NCBI RefSeq assembly: GCF_025128095.1
Contig: NZ_JAHLYT010000051.1
Coordinates: forward strand, 1 to 64,000
Source: Synechococcus sp. CS-1328
Lineage (GTDB): Bacteria; Cyanobacteriota; Cyanobacteriia; PCC-6307; Cyanobiaceae
Direction of reading: 5' to 3'
Length of the DNA: 64,000 nt
The notes under the pieces were generated by a model that was not told the DNA's origin, searched no databases, and saw only the letters and a list, made by a program, of their open reading frames with translations. Shown here in pieces: positions 27,585 to 35,434 of the stretch (its first letter is position 1; each line of letters opens with the position of its first letter). The position numbers were made by a program, and so were the translations under genes.

Positions 27585-28490
27585 TCAGGGGTGATGGCCA
27601 GCCCGGCCGTCATGGGCGGTTCTTGACGCCGTGATCGAGCCGCGGTTGAGCTTGCCGCTCACCAAGCCTTCCAGGTCCAGGCTCACCGCCGTGAAGCCCA
27701 GGCCCAGCAAAACCTCCACCAGCTCCTGGCGGAAACCAGCGGAACTGCCGTCATCGGCCAGCCGCAGCATCAGCTCCGGCAGTTGGGCGGCGGGCAGCTC
27801 GATCCGCGCCGTTTCACCCTGGCTGCGCACCCGCAGATCCCGCAGCCCCCGCTGACGCAACCAGGCCTCGGCCGCGGCCACCCGCTGCAGCCGCGTGGTC
27901 GTGATCGGCTCGCCGTAGGGAAACCGCGACGCCAGACAGGGCTGGGCCGGCTTGTCCCACCATGGGAACCCAAGCGCGCGCGAGATGCGACGCACCGCCT
28001 GCTTGTCGAGGCCAAGATCGGCCAGGGGAGAACTCACCCCGTGCTCACGGGCCGCGTCGATGCCGGGGCGATGGTCGCCGAGGTCGTCGAGGTTCACACC
28101 ATCGAGCACGGGCGCCCCGCCGGCAGCGGCGGCCAACGGCGCCAGCAGGCTGTGCAGTTCGCGTTTGCAGGCGTAGCAACGCCGCTCCGGATTGCCGCTG
28201 TAAGCAGGGTCATTCAGCTCGGCGGTGGGAATCTCCCGATGCCGCAGGCCCAGCCAGGCCGCCTGCAGCCGGGCCTCCTCGCGCAGATGGGGCGCCAAAG
28301 CCGGCGAGACCCCGGTGATCGCCAGGGCACCCTCGCCCAGTTGCTCCGCGGCGATCGCCGCCACCAGGGTGCTGTCCACCCCGCCGGAATACGCCACCAC
28401 CACCGACCCGAATCCGGCCAGGTGCTGACGCAGCCGTTCCAGGCCTCGCTCCAGAGGCTCCGGCAGATGCTCGATCCGGGGATGGGTCAT
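27585..28490 (-). CDS. larE: LarE-like ATP-dependent sacrificial sulfur transferase
   Basis: A 301-residue PP-loop ATP pyrophosphatase. The PP-loop SGGVDS is at residues 35-40. The segments NPERRCYACKRELHSLL and QPCLASRFPYGEPIT are hallmarks of LarE; the second includes the cysteine that donates its sulfur to the pincer cofactor in Lactobacillus LarE. No larA, larB or larC lies within this window. Cyanobacterial members may therefore serve another sulfur-insertion reaction, which is inference. It diverges from the corrinoid adenosyltransferase gene with 64 bases between starts. Confidence 0.88.
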   Translation of the reverse strand: MTHPRIEHLPEPLERGLERLRQHLAGFGSVVVAYSGGVDSTLVAAIAAEQLGEGALAITGVSPALAPHLREEARLQAAWLGLRHREIPTAELNDPAYSGNPERRCYACKRELHSLLAPLAAAAGGAPVLDGVNLDDLGDHRPGIDAAREHGVSSPLADLGLDKQAVRRISRALGFPWWDKPAQPCLASRFPYGEPITTTRLQRVAAAEAWLRQRGLRDLRVRSQGETARIELPAAQLPELMLRLADDGSSAGFRQELVEVLLGLGFTAVSLDLEGLVSGKLNRGSITASRTAHDGRAGHHP

Positions 28491-28554
28491 GGCGGCAATC
28501 CTGGCAAGCGCAGGGGCGGTCCGTCGTTAGCATCGATCTGCCGCCGCCCCTGCG

Positions 28555-29745
28555 ATGTCTCCCCCCGCCAGCAGTACCCAGACGCCGCAACGGGGCACCG
28601 GCCGCGGCATCGGCATCCGCACGGCGGCCGGCAGTGATGAACGCGCCCATGGCCAGCTGCACGTCTACGACGGTGACGGCAAAGGCAAGAGCCAGGCGGC
28701 CTTGGGCGTGGTGCTGCGCACGATCGGGCTGGGCATCTGTGAACAGAAGCGCACCCGGGTGTTGCTGCTCCGTTTTCTCAAGGGTCCGGGTCGGGCCTAC
28801 GACGAAGATTCCGCCATCGAGGCGCTTCAGCAGGGCTTTCCCCATCTGATCGACCAGGTGCGCACCGGCCGCGGCGACTTCTTCACGGCCGAGGAAGCAA
28901 CCCGCTTCGATCGCCAGGAAGCGCAACGAGGCTGGGACATCGCCAAAGGGGCGATTGCCAGCAACCTCTATTCCGTGGTGGTGCTGGACGAACTCAATCC
29001 GGTACTGGACCTGGGCCTGCTCGACACCGACGAGGTGGTGCGGACCCTGTCGGCCAAACCGGCTGGGATGGAGGTGATCGCCACGGGCCGGGGAGCACCC
29101 GGCGCCCTAGTGCAGCTGGCTGACCTCCATTCCGAGATGCGCGCCCATCGACGCCCCGATGACGCCGATGGGGAGCCGGGCCAGGCCCAGGGCCTCGAGG
29201 GCATCGAGATCTACACCGGCGAGGGCAAGGGCAAATCCACCAGTGCCCTGGGCAAGGCCCTGCAGGCGATCGGCCGGGGCATCAGCCAGGACAAGAGCCA
29301 CCGGGTGCTGATCCTGCAGTGGCTCAAGGGGGGCAGCGGCTATACCGAAGATGCGGCGATCGCGGCGCTGCGCGAGAGCTATCCCCACCTGGTGGATCAT
29401 CTGCGTTCCGGCCGTGACGCGATCGTCTGGCGGGGCCAGCAGCAGCCGATCGACTATGTGGAGGCCGAGAGAGCCTGGGAGATCGCCCGCGCCGCCATCG
29501 CCAGTGGGCTCTACAAAACCGTGATCCTCGACGAGATCAATCCCACCGTGGACCTGGAGTTGCTGCCGGTGGAGCCGATCGTGCAGGCCCTGCTGCGCAA
29601 GCCGGCCGAAACCGAGGTGATCCTCACGGGCCGCTGCAAGAACCTGCCGGCCTACTTCGCCCTGGCCAGCGTCCACTCCGAAATGGTGTGCCACAAGCAC
29701 TACGCCGAACGCGGCGTCGACCTCAAGCGCGGCGTGGATTACTGA
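28555..29745 (+). CDS. Tandem-domain corrinoid adenosyltransferase (CobA/CobO/BtuR-like)
   Basis: A 396-residue protein made of two homologous P-loop domains. Domain 1 starts at LHVYDGDGKGKSQAALGV and domain 2 at IEIYTGEGKGKSTSALGK. Each repeats FLKG/WLKG, a PHLxDxxRxGR segment, RGWDIAKGAIASNLY / RAWEIARAAIASGLY and VVLDELNP / VILDEINP. CobA-type enzymes adenosylate Co(I) corrinoids to make coenzyme B12 forms. Both halves keep Walker A and Walker B, so either could be active. Single-domain family members have ~180-200 residues, so this is a duplication-fusion. Confidence 0.88.
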   Translation: MSPPASSTQTPQRGTGRGIGIRTAAGSDERAHGQLHVYDGDGKGKSQAALGVVLRTIGLGICEQKRTRVLLLRFLKGPGRAYDEDSAIEALQQGFPHLIDQVRTGRGDFFTAEEATRFDRQEAQRGWDIAKGAIASNLYSVVVLDELNPVLDLGLLDTDEVVRTLSAKPAGMEVIATGRGAPGALVQLADLHSEMRAHRRPDDADGEPGQAQGLEGIEIYTGEGKGKSTSALGKALQAIGRGISQDKSHRVLILQWLKGGSGYTEDAAIAALRESYPHLVDHLRSGRDAIVWRGQQQPIDYVEAERAWEIARAAIASGLYKTVILDEINPTVDLELLPVEPIVQALLRKPAETEVILTGRCKNLPAYFALASVHSEMVCHKHYAERGVDLKRGVDY

Positions 29746-30452
29746 TCGTCTGGCGGCAGCTGATCCCGTTCCCCAAGGCCCTTGCGCTCCTGCCACTCCT
29801 CCTCCAGTTCCGCCGCTTCGTAGGCGATGAAGCGTCCGAGCAGCAGGCCCACCAGCAACGACACGTAGAGGGTGCTGGAGAGACTCAGCAGGATGGCGAA
29901 GCGCTCGCCCACCGGGTTGCCGGGCAGCACATCGCCATAACCGAGCCCGGCCACCGTCACAAAGCTGTAATAGAGCAACCGATCGGTAAGGGCCTCATGG
30001 GTGCTCACCGACCCCAGGGAGAAGGTGCCGGGCAGCACCACCTCCAGGGCCGTGGCCACCATGCCGCCGGTGAGGCCCAAGTGGACGTAGCCGCCGGCGG
30101 CACCGGCCAGCACGGGCAGGTTGACCCGCGGCACCCGGGCCAGGAGCTGCACCAGCCGCACGGAGGTGGTGATGAAGAACACGGAGATCAGCAGCAGCAC
30201 TCCAGCCCGCAGATGGCCATTCGGCCACCCCTGGAAGAGAGCAGGCACCCACACGAGCACGGCGGTGAGCAGGGCCAGCCCCTGGTAGATCCGGCCGTAG
30301 ATCCGAGCCCGCCAGGAGGGCTGCAGCACCGGCAGGGTCCGCAGCGACTGCAGGGCCAGCAGGTCGAAGACCACCGGCGCCACCAACGGTTGCGGCATGG
30401 GGCCGGCACTGCTGGCCATCGGCATCAGCAGCACCGGCAGCAGGGCCGCCAC
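29739..30452 (-). CDS. Potassium channel-family membrane protein
   Basis: About 237 residues with roughly four to six hydrophobic segments and a K+ pore signature VTVAGLGYGDVLPGNP followed by a C-terminal helix and acidic tail (EAAELEEEWQERKG). This fits a voltage-gated-like or two-helix ion channel of the cyanobacterial inner membrane. The first conventional start is the GTG at 30452. The frame stays open further upstream and encodes a charged, plausible helix (REREQQEAQ-like composition), so translation may begin earlier at a non-standard codon. Its 3' end overlaps the corrinoid adenosyltransferase 3' end by seven bases. Confidence 0.8.
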   Translation of the reverse strand: MAALLPVLLMPMASSAGPMPQPLVAPVVFDLLALQSLRTLPVLQPSWRARIYGRIYQGLALLTAVLVWVPALFQGWPNGHLRAGVLLLISVFFITTSVRLVQLLARVPRVNLPVLAGAAGGYVHLGLTGGMVATALEVVLPGTFSLGSVSTHEALTDRLLYYSFVTVAGLGYGDVLPGNPVGERFAILLSLSSTLYVSLLVGLLLGRFIAYEAAELEEEWQERKGLGERDQLPPDDQ

Positions 30453-30571
30453 CAGGAAGGGCAGGTACTGGCGTTCCTGGGCGATCAGGCGACGATCGAG
30501 CCGATGCTGCGCCTCCTGCTGGCGCTCCCGTGCCCGCCGGCGCTCCTGAGGATCCCCCCCCGGAGCTGTCG

Positions 30572-31744
30572 TCAGTAACGGGGCACCGATGGATCCACCT
30601 CCTGGCTCCAGGCGTCGATGCCACCGGACACGTTGGTGCCCTCAATCCCATGACGGCCCAGGGCAATCAGGGCCTTGGCACTGCGACCGCCGAGTTTGCA
30701 GTGCACATAAAGCCTCTTGCCCTGGGCCAGCCGGCGCACATCGTCAATCGCTTCGCCACTTTCAATCCGATCGAGCGGCACCAGCAGGGCACCGGGAATC
30801 ACGGCAATGTCGGCTTCAGGGGGATTGCGCACATCGACCAGCAGGATGTCTTCCAGCTCGCCGTCGATGATCGTCTTGAGCTCGGCCACGGTGATGCTGG
30901 GCACACTGCCCGCCTCCTCCTGGCCGGGAGCGGTGCCACCCACGCCGCAGAACTCCTGGTAATCAATCAGTTCGTTGATCACCGGCCGCTCCGGGTTGGG
31001 CCGCAGCTTCAGCTCGCGGAACTTCATGCCCAGGGCATCGAATAGCAGCAGGCGGCCGCTGAGGGTGGTGCCGATGCCGGTGATGATCTTCACCGCCTCG
31101 GTGGCCTGGATCACGCCGATGATGCCGGGCAGCACGCCCACCACGCCGCCCTCGGCGCAGGAGGGCACCATCCCCGGCGGAGGCGGTTCGGGGAACAGAT
31201 CGCGGTAATTGGGGCTTTCGGCATCGAGGTTGAACACCGTGGCCTGGCCTTCGAAGCGGAAGATCGAGCCGTAGACGTTGGGTTTGCCCAGCAGCACGCA
31301 GGCGTCGTTGACGAGATAGCGGGTGGGGAAGTTGTCGGTGCCGTCGCAGACGATGTCGTACGGGCGGATGATCGCCAGAGCGTTCTCACTGGTCAGGGCG
31401 GTCTCGTAGAGATCCACCTGGCAGTGGGGGTTGATCTCCAGAATCCGGGCCTTGGCCGATTCGATCTTGGGCTTGCCCACCCAGCTGGTGCCGTGGATCA
31501 CCTGACGCTGGAGGTTGGAGTGATCAACCACGTCGAAATCGACGATGCCGATCCGGCCCACGCCCGCAGCGGCCAGATAAAGGAGCAGCGGCGAACCCAG
31601 GCCGCCGGTGCCCACGCACAGCACCGAGGAGGCCTTGAGACGCTTCTGCCCCTCCATGCCCACCTCGGGCAGGATCAGATGGCGGGCGAAGCGGGCCACC
31701 TCGTCGGGGCTCAGCTGCACCCCGGTGGTGTCGGGAGGAAGCAT
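30572..31744 (-). CDS. moeB: MoeB/ThiF-type E1-like adenylyltransferase with rhodanese domain
   Basis: A 390-residue protein. The E1-like domain (about residues 12-260) has the ATP-binding GTGGLGSPLLLYLAAAGVG, IVDFDVVDHSNLQRQ and CDGTDNFPTRYLVND. A cysteine follows in MVPSCAEGGVVGVLPG. A C-terminal rhodanese domain (about 285-390) carries VHCKLGGRSAKAL with the persulfide-forming cysteine. Such proteins activate the C-terminal glycine of a sulfur carrier (MoaD or ThiS) and thiocarboxylate it. The start at 31744 is the ATG that places MLPPDTTG just before the conserved region. It follows the JAMM peptidase gene by 17 bases on the same strand. Confidence 0.92.
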   Translation of the reverse strand: MLPPDTTGVQLSPDEVARFARHLILPEVGMEGQKRLKASSVLCVGTGGLGSPLLLYLAAAGVGRIGIVDFDVVDHSNLQRQVIHGTSWVGKPKIESAKARILEINPHCQVDLYETALTSENALAIIRPYDIVCDGTDNFPTRYLVNDACVLLGKPNVYGSIFRFEGQATVFNLDAESPNYRDLFPEPPPPGMVPSCAEGGVVGVLPGIIGVIQATEAVKIITGIGTTLSGRLLLFDALGMKFRELKLRPNPERPVINELIDYQEFCGVGGTAPGQEEAGSVPSITVAELKTIIDGELEDILLVDVRNPPEADIAVIPGALLVPLDRIESGEAIDDVRRLAQGKRLYVHCKLGGRSAKALIALGRHGIEGTNVSGGIDAWSQEVDPSVPRY

Positions 31745-31761
31745 CGGAGAAGCGCGACCGG

Positions 31762-32253
31762 TCAATCCACCATTGTCCACGCCAGCGGCAACGGCTGGCT
31801 GCCCTCCTCGTCCAGCCACCAGCAGCGCAGGGCCCAGCCCGTGCGGGGCAGGTCCCCATGGACACTGCCGCGAGGGTCGCCATCGCCGCCAGGAGGGCCT
31901 GCGATCACCAGCAGGGCGGGGGGGAAAGTGAGCTGCCGGTCGGTGGCCGAGGGCAGGGGCGCACTGGTGGGATGGCTGTGGGCCGCCCCCAGAACCGTCA
32001 GTGCACGGGCCCGCCCCCACTTCTGGGCCAGCAGCTGCTCACGCGGATCGATCGCGAAGCGGCGGGTCCGCTCCCCCATCGGCTGCCACCCATTCAGACA
32101 GGGCCAGATCCGCTCCACCTGCCAGTGGGTCTCCCGGCGGCAACCCAGCAGCAGGGCACAGCCTTCCGCAGGGCTGGCGGCGGCCAGCAGGGCATCCAGG
32201 CAGGTCAGCCCCCGCCGACGGAAGCCGATCCGCGCTGGCCAAATGGAGCTCAC
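31762..32253 (-). CDS. JAMM/Mov34 (M67) family metallopeptidase
   Basis: A protein of about 163 residues with an intact JAMM zinc site: the catalytic Glu in PAEGCALLLG and the signature AHSHPTSAPLPSATDR (HxHP...SxxD). Bacterial members cleave ubiquitin-like or sulfur-carrier proteins or release cysteine from thiocarboxylate carriers. The gene directly precedes moeB-rhodanese, suggesting joint work on a carrier protein. I prefer the GTG at 32253, which starts just before the first strand; the ATG at 32301 would overlap the divergent CAAD start codon. Confidence 0.85.
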   Translation of the reverse strand: MSSIWPARIGFRRRGLTCLDALLAAASPAEGCALLLGCRRETHWQVERIWPCLNGWQPMGERTRRFAIDPREQLLAQKWGRARALTVLGAAHSHPTSAPLPSATDRQLTFPPALLVIAGPPGGDGDPRGSVHGDLPRTGWALRCWWLDEEGSQPLPLAWTMVD

Positions 32254-32299
32254 ACCGATACCTTGGCCCTCGATCGTTTCAAATTGTGCGGCTCCATTC

Positions 32300-32719
32300 A
32301 TGAGCGATACCACCACCTTGAATGAGCCCGACCTGAAGGAAGCCGGCAGCGACGCAAGTGAGGCCAGCGCCTCGACCAGCCCGTTCGGCAGCACCGGTGT
32401 GGGCGACGCTGCTGTGAATTTCGCCGAGCGCTACGGCGACATTCTGACCAAGGTGAACTCCACCCTTGACCAGGTGGACTGGTCGCTGATGGGTCGGATC
32501 GCCAAGGGCACCGGTGTGTTCCTGGCCGTGATCGTGGCTCAGATCCTGATCAAGGGGGTGCTGGACACCATCAACCTTCTACCGGTGGTTCCTGGGCTAC
32601 TGGAACTGCTTGGCCTTGTCGTGGTGGGCCAGTGGAGCTGGCAGAACCTCACCACCAGCGAGAAGCGCAACGCCGTGCTGGCCCAGATCCAGGGCCTCCG
32701 CAAGGAATATCTGGGCTGA
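32300..32719 (+). CDS. CAAD-domain (CURT1-like) thylakoid membrane protein
   Basis: A 139-residue protein. An acidic, Ser/Ala-rich N-terminus is followed by an amphipathic segment VNFAERYGDILTKVN, two membrane helices (VFLAVIVAQILIKGVLDTI and VPGLLELLGLVVVGQWSW) and a C-terminal amphipathic tail NLTTSEKRNAVLAQIQGL. This arrangement matches the cyanobacterial CAAD/CURT1 family, which bends thylakoid membranes at their margins. It is transcribed divergently from the JAMM peptidase gene across about 46 bases if that gene starts at GTG 32253. Confidence 0.88.
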   Translation: MSDTTTLNEPDLKEAGSDASEASASTSPFGSTGVGDAAVNFAERYGDILTKVNSTLDQVDWSLMGRIAKGTGVFLAVIVAQILIKGVLDTINLLPVVPGLLELLGLVVVGQWSWQNLTTSEKRNAVLAQIQGLRKEYLG

Positions 32720-32731
32720 AGCCCAGGCCGC

Positions 32732-33919
32732 TCAGGCCAGGGTTGCCGGATCCCGCAGGGTGGGGACCACCCTGCCCTGCCAGGCCCGCTGCAGCCAAAG
32801 GAGCATCGGCAGGCTCACCAGGCAGAGCAGCAGGGCCTTCTGGGGGGAGGGTTCTCCCATCCCCAGCACCACCCCGCTGAGGCTTGGCCCCAGCGACAGG
32901 GGCAGCGTCATCAACAGGATCACGCCGAGGTTGGCCACCTGCCGCCCGCCGGCGGTGGGCCAGAGGCTGATCAGCTGACCCGGAGCGAACGTGATCGGCA
33001 GACCGATCCAGCCCACCAGGGCCACCGCCAGCAGGGTGGCGGGTCCCTCCACCGTGCTCACCCCACCGAGCAGTCCACAGCAGAGCAGCACCGGCAGCCA
33101 GAGCCCCAGCAGGGCCGAGAGCGGCGCCGGAAGACGCCGCGCCAGTCCCAGGGAAAAGATCCCAACAGCGGCGTAGGGGATCGTGAACACCAGGCTCAGC
33201 AACAGGTAGCGACTCTCACTGCCGGCAGCCCGCGACAGCCACACCAGCAGCACGGCGTAGAGCGCCTGGGGCATCACGATCAGCACCGCATCCACCCAGG
33301 CCAGCTGGCGCCGCGGCCGCTCCAGGGGCAGTTCAGCCAGGGGCGTGGCCTGCACCCGGGCAGACTCGGGCAACCCCGGCGGAATCAACAGGGCCGCCAC
33401 GGCCGAGAGCACTGCCAGGGCCGCGAACAGAACGTCGGCGCCGCCGAAGAGCAGCATCAGGCCGATGCCCACGAAGGGCAGACCCACGAGCATCAGGCGG
33501 ATCAGCACGATGTTGAGGCTGAACAACCGCACCCGTTCCGTTTCGGATACGGGGATCTGGCCGAGGTTGAACTGCCCCAGGGGAATGATGGCGCCATAGA
33601 TCACACCGATCAGGCCGCGGATCCAGAGGGCATGCCAACCGAATTGCGTGAAAGCCAGGATCGTGTTCAGCGCAGCCAGGGCAAGGAAGCCAAGCCGCAA
33701 CAATCCACGGATGGAGCGGCCCTGCAGCAGCAGCGGCGCCAGAATCAGGCTGAGAGTGGACGAGAGAACAGTGACATTGAGGAACTCGTCGTAAAGAAAC
33801 ATCCGCTGCATCACGTGCAGCATCTCCACTTTCCCCACCAGGGGAAGAATCGCGTTGGCATTCACGCAGACCGTGACGGCCGCCGCCAGCACGGCCGGTC
33901 GATTGCTGCTGCGGGCCAT
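32732..33919 (-). CDS. MFS-like multi-spanning membrane transporter
   Basis: A 395-residue protein with about 12 hydrophobic segments separated by short loops, split by a longer cytoplasmic loop (SARVQATPLAELPLERPRRQ) near the middle, as in major facilitator superfamily carriers. No substrate signature is evident. The ATG at 33919 is preferred because GGAG lies nine bases upstream; a GTG at 33997 would add 26 residues of weak composition. It converges with the CAAD gene, with 12 bases between stops. Confidence 0.72.
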   Translation of the reverse strand: MARSSNRPAVLAAAVTVCVNANAILPLVGKVEMLHVMQRMFLYDEFLNVTVLSSTLSLILAPLLLQGRSIRGLLRLGFLALAALNTILAFTQFGWHALWIRGLIGVIYGAIIPLGQFNLGQIPVSETERVRLFSLNIVLIRLMLVGLPFVGIGLMLLFGGADVLFAALAVLSAVAALLIPPGLPESARVQATPLAELPLERPRRQLAWVDAVLIVMPQALYAVLLVWLSRAAGSESRYLLLSLVFTIPYAAVGIFSLGLARRLPAPLSALLGLWLPVLLCCGLLGGVSTVEGPATLLAVALVGWIGLPITFAPGQLISLWPTAGGRQVANLGVILLMTLPLSLGPSLSGVVLGMGEPSPQKALLLCLVSLPMLLWLQRAWQGRVVPTLRDPATLA

Positions 33920-34031
33920 CACGGCGTTCTCCGGCGGAGCCCCCATGCTGGGCTGCGCCGCCACCGGGAGAAAGGAATTGACACGCAGAGGCGACACGGT
34001 TAATGAGGAGCCCTCCCTTCAGCGCTCCGCC

Positions 34032-34730
34032 ATGGCCCCCGACACCGAGCCGGCCGCCGTGCCGTCTGCCGAGCCATCTGGATTGCCGTCTGCCGCGTTG
34101 AGGCAGCAGCCCATCGGCGACCTGGGCGGTTTCATCAACTATCTCCGCTGTCCCGGCAACGCCGACGACAACGCCGCCATCAGCCGCTTCTTCTCGGAGC
34201 TGGGAACCCACGAGCAGATGCTGGAGCGCATCCTGGCGGACCCCGCCACCGCCGCCCTGGTGGAGCAGCGCTATCAGCCGCCCGGGGTGACCCTCGAAGA
34301 CCTGGAGGGCCTGCCGCTGGGCACCCTGGGCCGCACCTATGCGGACTTCATCGACAGCCACCACTTCAATCCGCATTTCTTCCACCGCGAGGGGGTGGAC
34401 GACGCCATGGCGTATGTGATCAATCGCCTGCGCGATACGCACGACATCTGGCATGTACTGCTCGGCTTCGATGCCAGCGAAGCCGGTGAATCGGGCATGA
34501 ATGCCTTCACCTTCACCCAGACGGGCAACCCCTCCACCTGCCTGCTGATGGCTGCCAAGCTGATCCGCTCCATCCCGCAGGCCGCCGGTGATCGTGAGCA
34601 CGTGATCCAGCAGATTGTGCGGGGTTTCACCCTGGGAATGGAAGCGCCCCCCTTCCTGGCGGAGCCCTGGGAGGAACACTGGCGCACGCCCCTGGAGGAG
34701 TTGCGCCGGCGGTTCAGCCTTCCGGACTGA
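34032..34730 (+). CDS. Coq4-family protein
   Basis: A 232-residue protein of the COQ4 family. It contains the zinc-like motif HDIWHVLLGFDASEAGE (His137, Asp138, His141, Glu153), the HDxxH-x11-E arrangement of the family. Flanking conserved parts are LGRTYADFIDSHHFNP and FTLGMEAPPFLAEPW. In eukaryotes COQ4 supports ubiquinone biosynthesis at the C1 position. Cyanobacteria make plastoquinone instead, so the role here is open. The ATG at 34032 gives a disordered 25-residue lead. The last 17 bases overlap the convergent FAH-family gene. Confidence 0.85.
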   Translation: MAPDTEPAAVPSAEPSGLPSAALRQQPIGDLGGFINYLRCPGNADDNAAISRFFSELGTHEQMLERILADPATAALVEQRYQPPGVTLEDLEGLPLGTLGRTYADFIDSHHFNPHFFHREGVDDAMAYVINRLRDTHDIWHVLLGFDASEAGESGMNAFTFTQTGNPSTCLLMAAKLIRSIPQAAGDREHVIQQIVRGFTLGMEAPPFLAEPWEEHWRTPLEELRRRFSLPD

Positions 34731-35370
34731 CGGTCCGCACGGGGTTCTCCAGCCGCCCGAGGCCCTCGATCTCCGTGTCCAGCTGATCTCCAGCGGCCAG
34801 GAAGCGGGGGGGCTGCCGCTGGAAGCCCATGCCGGGGAAGCTGCCGCAGAACACCAGATCGCCGGGCAGCAGGCGGGTGAAACGGCTCAGCTGCTGCACC
34901 ACCGCTGCCGGGGGGTGGAGATAGTCCCGCAGCCAGGCGTCCTGCACCAGCTCACCGTTGAGCCAGCAGCGCACCCGGCGCTCCAGGTTGAAATCCGGCG
35001 GGTCCGGCGCCAGGGCATGGGGCGCGAAGCCCGGGAACGACTTGCCCTTCAGCCACTGGCCGCCGCCCAGGGTCTGCCACCAGCGATCGGTGATGTCGTT
35101 CCCGACCCCCCAGTGGGAGATCACGGCACGGGCCTGCTCCGGATCCCGCAGCTGGAAGGCGGGGCGGCCGATGCGCAGCACCAGCTCGGCTTCCCAGTCC
35201 ACCTGCCGGTGCACCGGCAGCAGCGGGATGGGGTCGCGGGGGCCGCTGAGGGCCGAATCGGCCTTGCTGGCCACCAGGAGGGAGTCGGCCTCGCCAGGGG
35301 CCTCGGCGCGCCCCCCGGCGGAAGCCGGCCGCAGGGCGGGGTGGTTGCGGCCCAGGCAGAAGATCGTCAT
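34714..35370 (-). CDS. Fumarylacetoacetate hydrolase-family protein
   Basis: A 218-residue protein with the FAH fold. Signatures are DWEAELVLRIGR (metal-binding Glu), GNDITDRWWQTLGGG, GKSFPGFAPHALAP and LLPGDLVFCGSFPGMGF. Such enzymes hydrolyse or decarboxylate 2-oxoacids and acylpyruvates. The N-terminal segment is short (MTIFCLGRNHPA), so this is the compact single-domain type found in many bacteria. The exact substrate is unknown. It diverges from the PSD-like gene by 64 bases. Confidence 0.88.
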   Translation of the reverse strand: MTIFCLGRNHPALRPASAGGRAEAPGEADSLLVASKADSALSGPRDPIPLLPVHRQVDWEAELVLRIGRPAFQLRDPEQARAVISHWGVGNDITDRWWQTLGGGQWLKGKSFPGFAPHALAPDPPDFNLERRVRCWLNGELVQDAWLRDYLHPPAAVVQQLSRFTRLLPGDLVFCGSFPGMGFQRQPPRFLAAGDQLDTEIEGLGRLENPVRTVSPEG

Positions 35371-35434
35371 GGCGATGGTAGGGCCGCGGCCGCGGCTGTC
35401 TGGCTATGGTCATCCTCAGCGTTCTGCTGCTGCC

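Noticed and set aside
31745-32020. N-terminal extension of MoeB to 32020
   Set aside because: It would overlap the JAMM gene in another frame with low-quality Gly/Pro/Arg sequence; the ATG at 31744 matches the family start.
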